Shown piece after piece: positions 16,582 through 26,216 of a DNA stretch of 64,000 nt; the stretch's first letter is position 1, and each line of letters starts with the position of its first letter. A model generated the notes under the pieces. That model saw only the letters and a program-made list of their open reading frames with translations. It ran no database searches and was not told where the DNA came from. Source of the DNA: an uncultured Lachnospiraceae bacterium (GTDB lineage Bacteria; Bacillota; Clostridia; Lachnospirales; Lachnospiraceae); assembly GCA_947625015.1 (NCBI GenBank), contig CANQMR010000001.1, positions 35,624 to 99,623 on the forward strand, in the 5' to 3' direction. The position numbers were made by a program, and so were the translations under genes.

Positions 16582-18792
16582 ATGAAACGATCAAAAAGCA
16601 AACGTTTCTATGCATTATTTATATTTTTTATAATAATAGTAATTTTTTTAGCGATATATGTATATTCAATTGTGACAGGAAATATTCTCGAAGATGCGGC
16701 AGTCGACAACATCAGGGAAGTTGCTGTGCATGATCGTAATACAATTACTATGTTTATTGAATATAATTGGAAAAACCAACAACGCATAGGCGAAAGGCTG
16801 AAACGTAACAGCCAGAATCTTAAAACGGTAAGTCAAATCAACGAATATCTGGGACTTGAATCGTATGAATCAACATTCGATAAAGTCTATCTGCTTATGG
16901 AAGACGGCTCTTATTATACCGATATTACTTACAGAAAAGGCAGCGAAGATCCGGATTATTATCCGTATATGGATTTGTTCGCAAATACTGACAGTTACAA
17001 AGTCATCGGTTATGATTCGCTTCCTGTAATGGGCTCCGATAAAGTTGTAATTTACGGTTATAGATTGCCGGACAATCCACAAGATGAAGTATTATCCGGT
17101 ATAAAAATAGGCGAAGACCAAAAAGAGGTTTATGCCGTGATAGGAATTTGCAAGAGGTCTTCTATTGTGGACGGTCTTGTAATTGAAAATTATGTTGATG
17201 ATTCAGGCAATACACAAGGCTACAGTTCAGTAGTCAACAAAAACGGCGAATATGTTGTGGACAGAAAAGATGCGGCAAGTTCTGTTCCTGAGAATTTATT
17301 TGATATCATTAAACACTGTGACAGTTCTGACCTCACGTCCTCCGATGTACAGGAAAAAATGCTTGCAGGTGAAGAATTTTGGTTTTATATGGAAAAAAAC
17401 GGCGTTCGTGAATTGAACTACTGTACTCCGTTAAACAGCAGCAGTGTTAATTGGTATTTTATCATGTCGGTAAACAATAGGGTAGTGAAAGACCAGACAG
17501 AATTATTTGTTTTGCTTATCATTGCAGCAATGAGCGCTGCGATTATTGTCATCATCATTGCATTCGTATTGACCCTTATCATGCAAAGAAAAACTCAGTT
17601 AGCCCACGCTCAGGAAAAAGCACAAAGCGAATTTTTGTCCAATATGAGCCATGAGATCCGCACACCATTGAATGGTATTGTCGGATTAAATTACCTGATG
17701 ATGAATGCAATTGATACTCCGGAGAAACATCTTCAAATAAAAGAGTGGCTGAAAAAATCGCAGAATACAGCAGAATATCTGCTTGCACTCATAAACGATG
17801 TGCTGGATATATCCAAACTTCAGGCGGGGAAAGTGGAAGTTACCCGTACTCCGATGCTTGTCGAAACAATGTCAGAGTCTGTTTGTTCAATGCAGTACGA
17901 TAATATTACAGGACGTGGAGTTGAATTTATAAAAGATATCCATATCACTGTCCCATGCATACAGTGTGATGAGGTACATATAAAACAAGTACTTATGAAC
18001 ATTGTCGGCAATGCGGCAAAATTTACTCCGGCAGGAGGATCTATAAAATTTTCGGTAAATCAAAGCATGATCGACGAAAATCACGTTATGACTACATTTG
18101 TCTGTGAGGATACAGGCTGCGGAATGAGTAGGGAATTTCTGGATGAAATATTTAATAAATTTACCCAGGATCGCAGCAGCACCTCCAACTCCACCAAAGG
18201 TACAGGCTTAGGAATGGCTATAAGCAAGTTGCTTGTAAATGCAATGGGAGGAGATATAATTGTAGAGAGCGAATTAAACAAAGGCAGTACGTTTACGGTT
18301 GAAATTCCTGCTGAAATTTGTGAAATTCCCGACTATCTGAAGATAAATTCGGATGATGCTGAAAAAACAACTGATAAATCCGATAACGGTGTCAAGTCAA
18401 TGAAAATTCTTGTTGCCGAAGATAACGGACTGAATGCAGAAATACTGATGGAGATACTAAGCCAGTTCGGATTTGTTCCTGTACATGCGCAGAACGGCCA
18501 GGAGGCTGTGGAGATCTTTGAGAGATCAAAGATAAACGAGTTCGGAATTATCCTAATGGATATGCGTATGCCTGTCTTAGACGGTTGTGAGGCATCGTCA
18601 AGGATCAGGAACCTTGACCGTGAAGATGCCAAAACTGTTACCATATTTGCCTGTACCGCAAACAGTTTTCAGGAGGACAGGGACAAGGCTTTAGGCAGTG
18701 GAATGAACGACTTTTTAACAAAGCCGATAGATATCAATACCCTGCTCAGTAAAATGGAGAAAATAGATCGTGAAAAACATAATGTTCAATAA
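16582..18792 (+). CDS. Hybrid sensor histidine kinase/response regulator
   Basis: A 736-residue membrane kinase. A first membrane helix (residues ~10-32) and a second (~308-334) enclose a ~275-residue extracytoplasmic sensor, probably Cache-like. Then come HisKA with phospho-acceptor H357 in SNMSHEIRTPLNG, HATPase with the N box (MNIVGNAAKF), DTGCGM and GTGLGMAISK, and a C-terminal receiver with AEDN and phospho-acceptor D660 in ILMDMRMP. No output domain or separate regulator is adjacent, so the downstream partner is unknown. I chose ATG 16582 just before the MKRSKSKRF signal-anchor. It overlaps the reading frame of the next gene, a solute-binding lipoprotein, which suggests a shared signal. 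The base use is AT-richer than the flanking core genes. Confidence 0.88.
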   Translation: MKRSKSKRFYALFIFFIIIVIFLAIYVYSIVTGNILEDAAVDNIREVAVHDRNTITMFIEYNWKNQQRIGERLKRNSQNLKTVSQINEYLGLESYESTFDKVYLLMEDGSYYTDITYRKGSEDPDYYPYMDLFANTDSYKVIGYDSLPVMGSDKVVIYGYRLPDNPQDEVLSGIKIGEDQKEVYAVIGICKRSSIVDGLVIENYVDDSGNTQGYSSVVNKNGEYVVDRKDAASSVPENLFDIIKHCDSSDLTSSDVQEKMLAGEEFWFYMEKNGVRELNYCTPLNSSSVNWYFIMSVNNRVVKDQTELFVLLIIAAMSAAIIVIIIAFVLTLIMQRKTQLAHAQEKAQSEFLSNMSHEIRTPLNGIVGLNYLMMNAIDTPEKHLQIKEWLKKSQNTAEYLLALINDVLDISKLQAGKVEVTRTPMLVETMSESVCSMQYDNITGRGVEFIKDIHITVPCIQCDEVHIKQVLMNIVGNAAKFTPAGGSIKFSVNQSMIDENHVMTTFVCEDTGCGMSREFLDEIFNKFTQDRSSTSNSTKGTGLGMAISKLLVNAMGGDIIVESELNKGSTFTVEIPAEICEIPDYLKINSDDAEKTTDKSDNGVKSMKILVAEDNGLNAEILMEILSQFGFVPVHAQNGQEAVEIFERSKINEFGIILMDMRMPVLDGCEASSRIRNLDREDAKTVTIFACTANSFQEDRDKALGSGMNDFLTKPIDINTLLSKMEKIDREKHNVQ

Positions 18793-18805
18793 GGAGACCA
18801 GAAAA

Positions 18806-20197
18806 ATGAAAAAAAGAATTACTGCATTTTTATTGCAGATCATCATAGCAGTGTCATTTGTATTCTGCCTTTCCGGTTGTTCTGAACAAAAAGAACCAGA
18901 AAAAGAAATTATTATAAAAGTACCTCATACCAGTACTATGAATTGTATTTCTAATGAAAATATAAAAAATGTCCGTACTCTTCTTGAACTCGCAAGCGAG
19001 GATTTTATAGCGCAATATGACAAAAAAGTTAAAATAAAAGTTGTAGAATTTGAAGGCGGCGAGGAAACGAAAGCAATCACAAATTCTTTTGGAAAAAGCG
19101 ATGCGGCAGATATATTATATGACGGATTTTTTAATATGAGCTCGTTTATCCATACAGGAAAAGTTGTTCCTATAGACGATATCCTTACACAAGAGATGAA
19201 AGAGGATATATCTCCTGCTTACTTGGAACACGGTCGATTTGATAATAAGCTCTATATGATGCCCTATATGAGTTCCGAGAACATTCTTATATATAACAGG
19301 GAAATGCTTGAAAAGTATGGCTTGGGTGAATATATTGACGAGGGCGAAGTAATTTCAAACTGGAGCATGGAGGACTGGACAAAGATACTGAATACACTTG
19401 CGGACGAATTTGCAAAAGAGGGCAGAGGGAAAGTCCCTATGATGATGTACGCAAAGGATAATCAGGGCGATACTCATATAATGACAATGCTGCGTGCTTT
19501 CGGCAGCGAACTGTTTGACAGCAGCAATAATTTTGATCTTGCTGATGATCCCGATGTTATTTCTGCGCTCAGGTGGCTTCAGAACGGTGTGGATTCAGGT
19601 TGGTATCTGCCTGTTCCATATGATAAAACAATGTCCGATAACAGCAGTAAATTCAAAATGGACGAGCTTACTTTTTATAACTTTAATCTGGGAAGTTCAA
19701 CGTACAGCAGAGTTAAGGAAGATTACAATGCGGAAACAAAAACTTTTAAAAAATATGGCTTTGTTAATTACCCCGGTAATCACTGTACGATCTTCAACGA
19801 AGGATTTGAGATTTTTGATAACGGCGACAACGAAAAAATAGAAATAGCTAAAGATTTCATAAGATATTTCTATGAAACCGATAAATGGCTTGAATGTTCC
19901 GCCGGAAGTATCCCCGTAAGCAAAAAAGTCATGGAAAAATACAAAGATGATATATTGCTTTTGGAGGCGTTCTCACATAATACCGTAAATTCAGTTGATT
20001 ATACACATAATCTCCCGAACTGGCAGGGAAGTGAAAATTCTGTCAGAAGTGTATTTTACAAAGAAATAGCGTTGCTTATGACCAAAGATGCAAACGGTAA
20101 TTTTGCGGTTACGCCTGAACAATGCGCAAGTAATTTACAGGAAAAATTAAATACAGCTATATCTGAAGGACGCAAAAACAGCACACTTCATGAGTAA
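18806..20197 (+). CDS. Extracellular solute-binding lipoprotein
   Basis: A 463-residue family-1 type solute-binding protein. The signal peptide ends in the lipobox LSGC with lipid-anchored C25. The body has the two-lobed binding-protein pattern (ADILYDGFFNMSSFI, KLYMMPYMSSENILIYNREML, and SIPVSKKVMEKY). Such proteins usually feed sugar ABC transporters, but no permease or ATPase gene is near. It starts 13 nt after the kinase stop with AAGGAG upstream, so it is co-transcribed with the kinase. I infer it presents a ligand to the kinase sensor domain. The ligand is unknown. Confidence 0.85.
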   Translation: MKKRITAFLLQIIIAVSFVFCLSGCSEQKEPEKEIIIKVPHTSTMNCISNENIKNVRTLLELASEDFIAQYDKKVKIKVVEFEGGEETKAITNSFGKSDAADILYDGFFNMSSFIHTGKVVPIDDILTQEMKEDISPAYLEHGRFDNKLYMMPYMSSENILIYNREMLEKYGLGEYIDEGEVISNWSMEDWTKILNTLADEFAKEGRGKVPMMMYAKDNQGDTHIMTMLRAFGSELFDSSNNFDLADDPDVISALRWLQNGVDSGWYLPVPYDKTMSDNSSKFKMDELTFYNFNLGSSTYSRVKEDYNAETKTFKKYGFVNYPGNHCTIFNEGFEIFDNGDNEKIEIAKDFIRYFYETDKWLECSAGSIPVSKKVMEKYKDDILLLEAFSHNTVNSVDYTHNLPNWQGSENSVRSVFYKEIALLMTKDANGNFAVTPEQCASNLQEKLNTAISEGRKNSTLHE

Positions 20198-20255
20198 GAG
20201 CCTGTTCGGTATCTTTTTTAGGTTAAATCCAAATACTTTTTTACAAGATACTTGC

Positions 20256-20284
20256 TAGTATAAGGTGGAAGAATGTGCTATAAT
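20256..20284 (+). promoter_or_regulatory. ruvA promoter and right copy of the flanking direct repeat
   Basis: TATAAT at 20279-20284 with TG at 20276-20277 is an extended -10. It overlaps the right copy (20265-20281) of the 17-bp direct repeat that also occurs at 16399-16415. No good -35 is seen. Confidence 0.65.
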
Positions 20285-20334
20285 CAGAAAAGCAAGTGAA
20301 AGATTATCCGGGAAATTAGGGCAGGACGAAAAAT

Positions 20335-20946
20335 ATGATTGGATATATAAAGGGCAGGGTAGAGGAGATTTCCAGCGACAGCCTGATTTTGGAGAATAAT
20401 GGAATAGGATACCGGATTTATACATCGGGAATGGTATTAGGCGGCATACCCGGTCTTCATGGAGAAATGAAACTGTTTACCTATCTGTATGTCAGGGAGG
20501 ATGAACTGTCCCTTTTTGGTTTTCCGACAGAAGAGGAACTGAATACCTTCCAGTTGTTGTTAGGCGTGAACGGCATCGGCCCCAAGGCGGCGCTTTCCAT
20601 TCTGACGGTACTTTCCGTAAAGGATTTGGCTTTTGCAGTGATGACGAACGATACCAAGGCGATTACCAGAGCCAACGGAGTGGGAGCTAAGGGCGCCGGA
20701 CGGATTATTATGGAATTAAAGGACAAGCTGGCATTTGAGGAATTATATGGCGGCGACGAGGGCAGCTATGACGTTTCAGCGTCTGTCTCCGGCAGTCCGG
20801 GGGACAGTGTCCAGGATACCATATTGGCGCTGGTCAGCTTGGGATATTCAGAGCCCGAGGCAGTAAAGGCGATTAAGCAGATTCCGGCTGCGGACACCTA
20901 TGCGTCGGAAGAATTGTTAAAAGCAGCCCTAAAGAAGCTGTTTTAA
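20335..20946 (+). CDS. ruvA: Holliday junction branch migration protein RuvA
   Basis: A 203-residue protein that binds four-way DNA junctions and loads RuvB. The N-terminal OB fold starts MIGYIKGRVEEI, and the tandem helix-hairpin-helix motifs are LLLGVNGIGPKAALSIL and ANGVGAKGAGRIIMELKDKL. The C-terminal domain that contacts RuvB (YSEPEAVKAIKQI) is present. It is 30 nt upstream of ruvB, the usual pair. Confidence 0.97.
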   Translation: MIGYIKGRVEEISSDSLILENNGIGYRIYTSGMVLGGIPGLHGEMKLFTYLYVREDELSLFGFPTEEELNTFQLLLGVNGIGPKAALSILTVLSVKDLAFAVMTNDTKAITRANGVGAKGAGRIIMELKDKLAFEELYGGDEGSYDVSASVSGSPGDSVQDTILALVSLGYSEPEAVKAIKQIPAADTYASEELLKAALKKLF

Positions 20947-20976
20947 CGGAATAAAATGAGAGTGTAACAGGGATTT

Positions 20977-21987
20977 ATGACAGACAGGATGATCAGTACC
21001 GAGATATTGCCGGAGGATGTGAAGCTGGAGAATAACCTCAGACCGGAGCGGCTTTCGGAGTATATTGGGCAGGAAAAGGCAAAGAATAATTTAAAGGTAT
21101 TTATTGAAGCGGCGAAGAACCGGGGAGAGGCATTAGACCATGTGCTGCTTTACGGACCGCCGGGACTTGGAAAGACTACCATGGCGGCTATTATTGCCAA
21201 CGAGATGGGAAGCCATCTGCGGATTACCTCGGGACCGGCTATTGAAAAGCCCGGGGAATTAGCGGCAATCCTTAACAGCCTGAATGAGCAGGATATTTTG
21301 TTTATCGATGAAATCCATCGGCTTAACCGTCAGGTGGAGGAGGTGCTTTATCCGGCTATGGAGGATTTTGCCATTGATGTGATGATTGGCAAGGGTCAGG
21401 CCGCAAGAAGCATCCGGTTAGAGCTTCCCCATTTTACTCTGGTAGGCGCGACCACCAGGGCAGGTATGCTGACAGCTCCTTTAAGGGACCGGTTCGGTGT
21501 GGTGAACCGCTTGGAGTTTTACACGAAGGAAGAACTTTCCCAAATCGTTCTCCGCTCGGCGGCAGTACTAGAGGTGGAGATTGAGGATCGGGGAGCCTTA
21601 GAGATTGCAAGACGCTCCCGGGGAACCCCAAGGCTTGCCAATCGGTTGTTAAAGCGGGTTCGGGATTTTGCGGAGGTCTCCTATGACGGGGCCATCAGCG
21701 AAGAGGTGGCAAAGTCGGCCTTAGACCGCTTAGAGGTGGATTCCTTCGGGTTAGACCAGGTGGACCGCAGCCTCCTGCTTACCCTTATAGAGAAATTCAG
21801 CGGAAAGCCTGTGGGACTTGACACATTGGCGGCGGCCATCGGAGAAGACGCAGGCACCATTGAGGATGTCTATGAACCCTATTTAATCCAGAATGGTCTG
21901 CTGGCAAGGACGCCAAGGGGAAGAGTGGCAACAGAGACAGCGTACCGGCATTTTGGCCTCGAACATTTATTAGATAAAGGAGAATGA
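20977..21987 (+). CDS. ruvB: Holliday junction branch migration ATPase RuvB
   Basis: A 336-residue AAA+ motor that drives branch migration with RuvA. Walker A is GPPGLGKTT, Walker B is [10 protein letters not shown], sensor 1 is LVGATTRAG and the arginine finger region is LRDRFG. The C-terminal winged helix ends [13 protein letters not shown]. The stop overlaps the zapA leader, so ruvA-ruvB-zapA likely form one operon with the cell-envelope genes downstream. Confidence 0.97.
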   Translation: MTDRMISTEILPEDVKLENNLRPERLSEYIGQEKAKNNLKVFIEAAKNRGEALDHVLLYGPPGLGKTTMAAIIANEMGSHLRITSGPAIEKPGELAAILNSLNEQDILFIDEIHRLNRQVEEVLYPAMEDFAIDVMIGKGQAARSIRLELPHFTLVGATTRAGMLTAPLRDRFGVVNRLEFYTKEELSQIVLRSAAVLEVEIEDRGALEIARRSRGTPRLANRLLKRVRDFAEVSYDGAISEEVAKSALDRLEVDSFGLDQVDRSLLLTLIEKFSGKPVGLDTLAAAIGEDAGTIEDVYEPYLIQNGLLARTPRGRVATETAYRHFGLEHLLDKGE

Positions 21988-21989
21988 AC

Positions 21990-22394
21990 ATGGCAGATAA
22001 GAATGATATTCCAGTGGTGATTAATGGAAGAATTTATAACTTAAGCGGTTATGAGAACCGGGAGTATTTGCAGGACGTGGCCAATTATATGAACAGCAAG
22101 ATTGCGGAGTGCAAGGCGGCAGAGGGATTCCGCAGGCTGAATCCGGAATACCAGAATATTCTTCTCGCCATTAATATTGCGGATGATTATTTTAAGATAA
22201 AAGGGGAGAAGGGAAAACTTTCCGCCCAGGATGACGAAAAGGAAAAACAGATTTATGATTTGCGCCATGAGGTGATTGAGACACAGATTAAATACGAATC
22301 GTCCATGCGTTTGGTGGAGGAGTATAAGGAACAGGTCAACGCCCTCCAGAGAAAGATTATCCAGTTAGAGGCAGAAAAGACAAGACAGGAGTAA
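21990..22394 (+). CDS. zapA: Cell division protein ZapA
   Basis: A ~134-residue protein that promotes FtsZ filament bundling at the division site. The N-terminal domain has VVINGRIYNLSGYENREYLQ and YMNSKI; the C-terminal ~70 residues form a coiled coil rich in Glu, Lys and Gln. AAAGGAG lies 7 nt before ATG 21990; an in-frame ATG at 21984 is too close to that site. It overlaps nothing but is two nt from the ruvB stop. ZapA proteins are poorly conserved, so this rests on the domain pattern and context. Confidence 0.85.
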   Translation: MADKNDIPVVINGRIYNLSGYENREYLQDVANYMNSKIAECKAAEGFRRLNPEYQNILLAINIADDYFKIKGEKGKLSAQDDEKEKQIYDLRHEVIETQIKYESSMRLVEEYKEQVNALQRKIIQLEAEKTRQE

Positions 22395-22400
22395 GAGAAA

Positions 22401-24830
22401 ATGATACCTGAGATTCTTGCGCCGGCGGGCTCCATGGAAGCCCTGCGGGCGGCGGTGAGCGCGGGAGCGGATGCGGTCTATCTTGGAGGCAGCCGGTTTG
22501 GCGCCAGAGCCTATGCAGATAATTTTGGCGAAGCGGAACTGCTTGAAGCCATTGCATATTGTCATAGATATGGTGTTAAGGTTTATTTGACCGTTAACAC
22601 CTTATTTCGTAATGGGGAAATGAAGGAGTTGTATGACTATTTAGCGCCGTTATATGAGGCGGGGCTTGATGCAGTGATTGTGCAGGATTTAGGAGTAATG
22701 TCTTATCTTAATCAACAGTTTCCGGGCCTTCCCCTCCATGCCTCCACCCAGATAAGCATTACTACCGGGTATGCCTACAGGCTGTTAAAGGATTATGGCG
22801 TAACCCGCATTGTACCGGCAAGGGAGCTTTCCTTAGAGGAAATTAAGCGCTTAAAGGCAGGGGAAAATGCGCCGGAGGTGGAGGTGTTCGTCCAGGGCGC
22901 ATTGTGTTATTGCTATTCGGGACACTGTCTGTTCAGTTCCCTGCTTGGCGGAAGAAGCGGCAACCGGGGGCGCTGCGCCCAGACCTGCCGTCTGCCCTAT
23001 ACCCTCTGGGACAGGGAGGGAGACCGGATTGACTATAACGGGGGCGAGTATCTGTTAAGCACAAAAGACCTGTGCGGGCTGGAGGCTGTGCCGGAACTGA
23101 TTGCGGCGGGCGTGGATTCGTTTAAGATTGAAGGGCGGATGAAACGGCCGGAGTATGTGGCAGTCTGCGTCCGGGCTTACCGCAGGGCTGTGGACGCCTG
23201 CCGGAAAGGGGAATTTAACCGGAAACTGGTGGAGGACGGGCAACGGGAAATGGCAGAGGTTTTTAACCGGGGCGGATTTACGAAGGGCTATTATCACCAG
23301 AAAAACGGCGAGTCCATGATGTCTGTAAAGTCTCCCAAAAATGCGGGCGTTTGTATTGGAAAAGTGGAGCGTTCCGGCAGGAACCGGTTGGAAATCCGGC
23401 TGTCCGGGGATGTGGAAAAGGGCGACCTTTTCGTTGTGGAGGGCAATGAGGAAGAAGTCTTAACAGCCGCAGAAGGAATGAAGCGCGGCCAGATTCTTGC
23501 GCTGAATACTTCCGGCAGGCAAAAGGACTGTGGAAACAAAAAGGTATTCCGGGTGAGGAATGCGCAGTTGGAACAGGAGCTTAAGCAGTATGCGGCTTCG
23601 TCCGGAGAGATTACCCTTAGGGGAAAAGCGGAATTTATTGTGGGAAAACCGGCAGTGCTGACGTTTTTTGGAAACTGCGGTGGGCGGGAATACAAAATAG
23701 CCGCCAAGGGCGTGGTTGTGCAGGAGGCCGCTAAGAATCCGGTAACCGAGGAAACCATTTATGCAAAGCTGTGCCAGACCGGCGGAACCGGCTTTCATTT
23801 TGAAGAAATGCAGATTTCCCTTTCGGAGAATGCCTTTTATCCCATGAAGGAATTAAAGGAATTGCGGAGAAGAGCCATTAAGCAGTTGGAAGAAAGCGTA
23901 CTTGGACAGTTCCGGCGGGAAAAGGTGGAGAGGCTGTCAGAAGAAGAATTGGAAGAAGTGCAAGAAATGCCAAGACAGAAGTCTGAACAGAAGACCAGGC
24001 AGAATTTTGAAGAAGGCAGAGTTCCGCCAGAAGTAGCTTGCAGGATATCCGTTATGGTATCGGACTTAGACCAGCTTGCCATTGCAGTGAGTGAAAGCAG
24101 GATAGCGGAAATCTATCTGGATTTGCAGTATTTTGAAAAAGAGGATATAATAAGGGAGATTATGAAATCCCGCAGACAGGATAAAAGGCTGTATCTTGTC
24201 CTGCCGCCCGTACTCCGGCAGGCTTATATTGCGGAAATACAGGAAATTCTTGACCGGACGGCGGACAGGCTTGGCGGCGTTGTGGCGCGGAATCTTGACG
24301 AGCTGGCATGGCTTTACGAAAGGGGATATTCCGGTAATGTCGTGACGGACTACAGCCTTTATGCGATGAATGACCGGGCCGGGTATTTTATGCGGCGGTA
24401 TTTTAAGGAGGCAAGGATTACCCTGCCTGTGGAATTAAACGAGGCGCAGCTTAAATCCCTGCTTTGCAAGGGCGGGGATTGGGAGATGACGGTGTACGGC
24501 CGTCAGCAGTTAATGGTATCGGCACAGTGTCCGCAGGAGACAGTCAAGGGCTGTAACGGCAAAAATCCGGCATTTGTGCTCAAGGACCGGTATCAGAAGG
24601 AGTTCCCTGTGCGGGGAATCTGCAAATACTGCTATACCTTGTATTATAACAGTCTGCCAACGGTGTTGTTTGACTGTATGCAGGATGCGGTATGGGGGAA
24701 GGTAAACCGCCGCCTGCATTTTACCGGGGAGAGCGGGCAGGAGATGCGCCGGGTGCTGCATACATTTTTTACAGGAGAGAAATACGACGGGGAGAGGACA
24801 AGAGGGCATTATCGCCGCGGAGTGGAATAA
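22401..24830 (+). CDS. U32 family protein, RlhA-like with DUF3656 region
   Basis: An 809-residue protein of the peptidase U32 group. The first ~300 residues hold EILAPAGSMEALRAAVSAGA, HASTQISI and the cysteine cluster FVQGALCYCYSGHC...GRCAQTCRLPY, followed by SFKIEGRMKRPEYVA. U32 proteins such as E. coli RlhA and TrhP hydroxylate cytidine or uridine in RNA, so RNA modification is more likely than proteolysis. The middle (residues ~300-520) fits the DUF3656 insert typical of RlhA. It is longer than RlhA (~650) because of an extra C-terminal region. It sits between zapA and an ftsW/rodA gene. Confidence 0.8.
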   Translation: MIPEILAPAGSMEALRAAVSAGADAVYLGGSRFGARAYADNFGEAELLEAIAYCHRYGVKVYLTVNTLFRNGEMKELYDYLAPLYEAGLDAVIVQDLGVMSYLNQQFPGLPLHASTQISITTGYAYRLLKDYGVTRIVPARELSLEEIKRLKAGENAPEVEVFVQGALCYCYSGHCLFSSLLGGRSGNRGRCAQTCRLPYTLWDREGDRIDYNGGEYLLSTKDLCGLEAVPELIAAGVDSFKIEGRMKRPEYVAVCVRAYRRAVDACRKGEFNRKLVEDGQREMAEVFNRGGFTKGYYHQKNGESMMSVKSPKNAGVCIGKVERSGRNRLEIRLSGDVEKGDLFVVEGNEEEVLTAAEGMKRGQILALNTSGRQKDCGNKKVFRVRNAQLEQELKQYAASSGEITLRGKAEFIVGKPAVLTFFGNCGGREYKIAAKGVVVQEAAKNPVTEETIYAKLCQTGGTGFHFEEMQISLSENAFYPMKELKELRRRAIKQLEESVLGQFRREKVERLSEEELEEVQEMPRQKSEQKTRQNFEEGRVPPEVACRISVMVSDLDQLAIAVSESRIAEIYLDLQYFEKEDIIREIMKSRRQDKRLYLVLPPVLRQAYIAEIQEILDRTADRLGGVVARNLDELAWLYERGYSGNVVTDYSLYAMNDRAGYFMRRYFKEARITLPVELNEAQLKSLLCKGGDWEMTVYGRQQLMVSAQCPQETVKGCNGKNPAFVLKDRYQKEFPVRGICKYCYTLYYNSLPTVLFDCMQDAVWGKVNRRLHFTGESGQEMRRVLHTFFTGEKYDGERTRGHYRRGVE

Positions 24831-26216
24831 ATGGCTAATATTATTATCAATGTATCGAAGTATATTATCTTAATACTGATGGTGCTGTATACGGTTTCCT
24901 GTCTGGCCGTTTTCCGGGAGGAAGACGAGAGAGCGCGGGACGGACGGTTAAATAAGCAGATCGTGTATGTATTCCTCATGCATTTTTTGTGCTATCTGAC
25001 GCTGGCGTTGAGCAATCCGGATAGCATGAAGGAGATTGTGCTTTTTTACGGGGTACAGATTTTCGTGGCAACCATTTACATGTATTTGTATCATTTTATC
25101 TATCCGGATTCTTCAAGGCTCATTACCAATAACATGAGCTTTCTTCTGTTGATTGGCTATACTATGCTGACCAGGCTGGATTTTGACCTGGCAAAGAAAC
25201 AGTTCGTTATTGCTACGGCTTCCCTGGTTCTGGTTTCTGTGATTCCCTGGATTATGGACAGATACAAAAATATGCGCAATTACGGCATTGCCTACGGCAT
25301 ACTGGGGATTGCGGCCTTAAGTTCTGTCTTCGTCATCGGGGTGGAACAGTACGGCTCCCGGAACTGGATTCGTTTTTTCGGCATTACCATACAGCCTTCG
25401 GAACTGGTGAAGATATTGTTTGTATTTTTCATTGCCAGTATGCTCTCTAAGGGGAGAAACCTGCGGCAGGTGGCGGTAACTACGCTGTTTGCCGGAGTCC
25501 ATATGGCAGTACTGGTGCTGGAAAAGGATTTAGGCGGAGCCCTGATTTTTTTCGTCATTTTCATTTTTATGATCTATGTGGGAACCGGAAAAATCCGGTA
25601 CCTGATTGTATATATTGCCGGCGGCTTTGCCATGGCGGGGCTGGCTTTTGTACTGTTTAAAGACCGGCTTTTTGACCATGTCATGGTAAGGGTCAATGTC
25701 TGGAAGGACCCTTGGGCGGATATCAGCGGGGACGGCTACCAGATTACCCAGTCTTTGTTTGCCATCGGCAGCGGCGGTTATTTTGGTTCAGGACTGACGA
25801 AGGGTTCTCCCCAGGTGATTCCCGTCAGTGAAAGCGATTTCATATTTTCCGCCATATCGGAGGAATTTGGCGTGCTTTTTGCGCTGGCGCTGATTCTGGT
25901 ATGCTTTAGCTGTTTTATCTGCTTTATCAGCATTGCGATGAAGGTGCGGAACCGTTTTTATAAGACCATGGCTTTTGGCTTTGCCATCTGCTATCTGTTT
26001 CAGACATTTTTATCCATTGGCGGCGTGACTAAATTTATCCCGTCAACGGGAGTGACGATTCCTTTGGTTAGTTATGGAGGAAGCTCGGTGTTAAGTTCCC
26101 TGGTGATGTTTTCGATTATGCAGGGCATTAGTACCATAGAAAATAAAGAGGCGAGGAAAATTGAAGAAGAACGACAAAACATTGAAGAAAGCGCCGTCAA
26201 AGAAAAGAAAAGGTAA
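24831..26216 (+). CDS. FtsW/RodA/SpoVE family peptidoglycan glycosyltransferase
   Basis: A 461-residue SEDS protein with about ten to twelve membrane helices. The diagnostic motifs are present: RFFGITIQPSELVKILFVFF, VLEKDLGGALIFF, SESDFIFSAISEEFG and STGVTIPLVSYGGSSV. SEDS proteins polymerise lipid II together with a class B PBP, and that partner is the next gene, overlapping by 56 nt. Whether it serves division, elongation or sporulation cannot be decided; the nearby zapA hints at division. Confidence 0.92.
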   Translation: MANIIINVSKYIILILMVLYTVSCLAVFREEDERARDGRLNKQIVYVFLMHFLCYLTLALSNPDSMKEIVLFYGVQIFVATIYMYLYHFIYPDSSRLITNNMSFLLLIGYTMLTRLDFDLAKKQFVIATASLVLVSVIPWIMDRYKNMRNYGIAYGILGIAALSSVFVIGVEQYGSRNWIRFFGITIQPSELVKILFVFFIASMLSKGRNLRQVAVTTLFAGVHMAVLVLEKDLGGALIFFVIFIFMIYVGTGKIRYLIVYIAGGFAMAGLAFVLFKDRLFDHVMVRVNVWKDPWADISGDGYQITQSLFAIGSGGYFGSGLTKGSPQVIPVSESDFIFSAISEEFGVLFALALILVCFSCFICFISIAMKVRNRFYKTMAFGFAICYLFQTFLSIGGVTKFIPSTGVTIPLVSYGGSSVLSSLVMFSIMQGISTIENKEARKIEEERQNIEESAVKEKKR

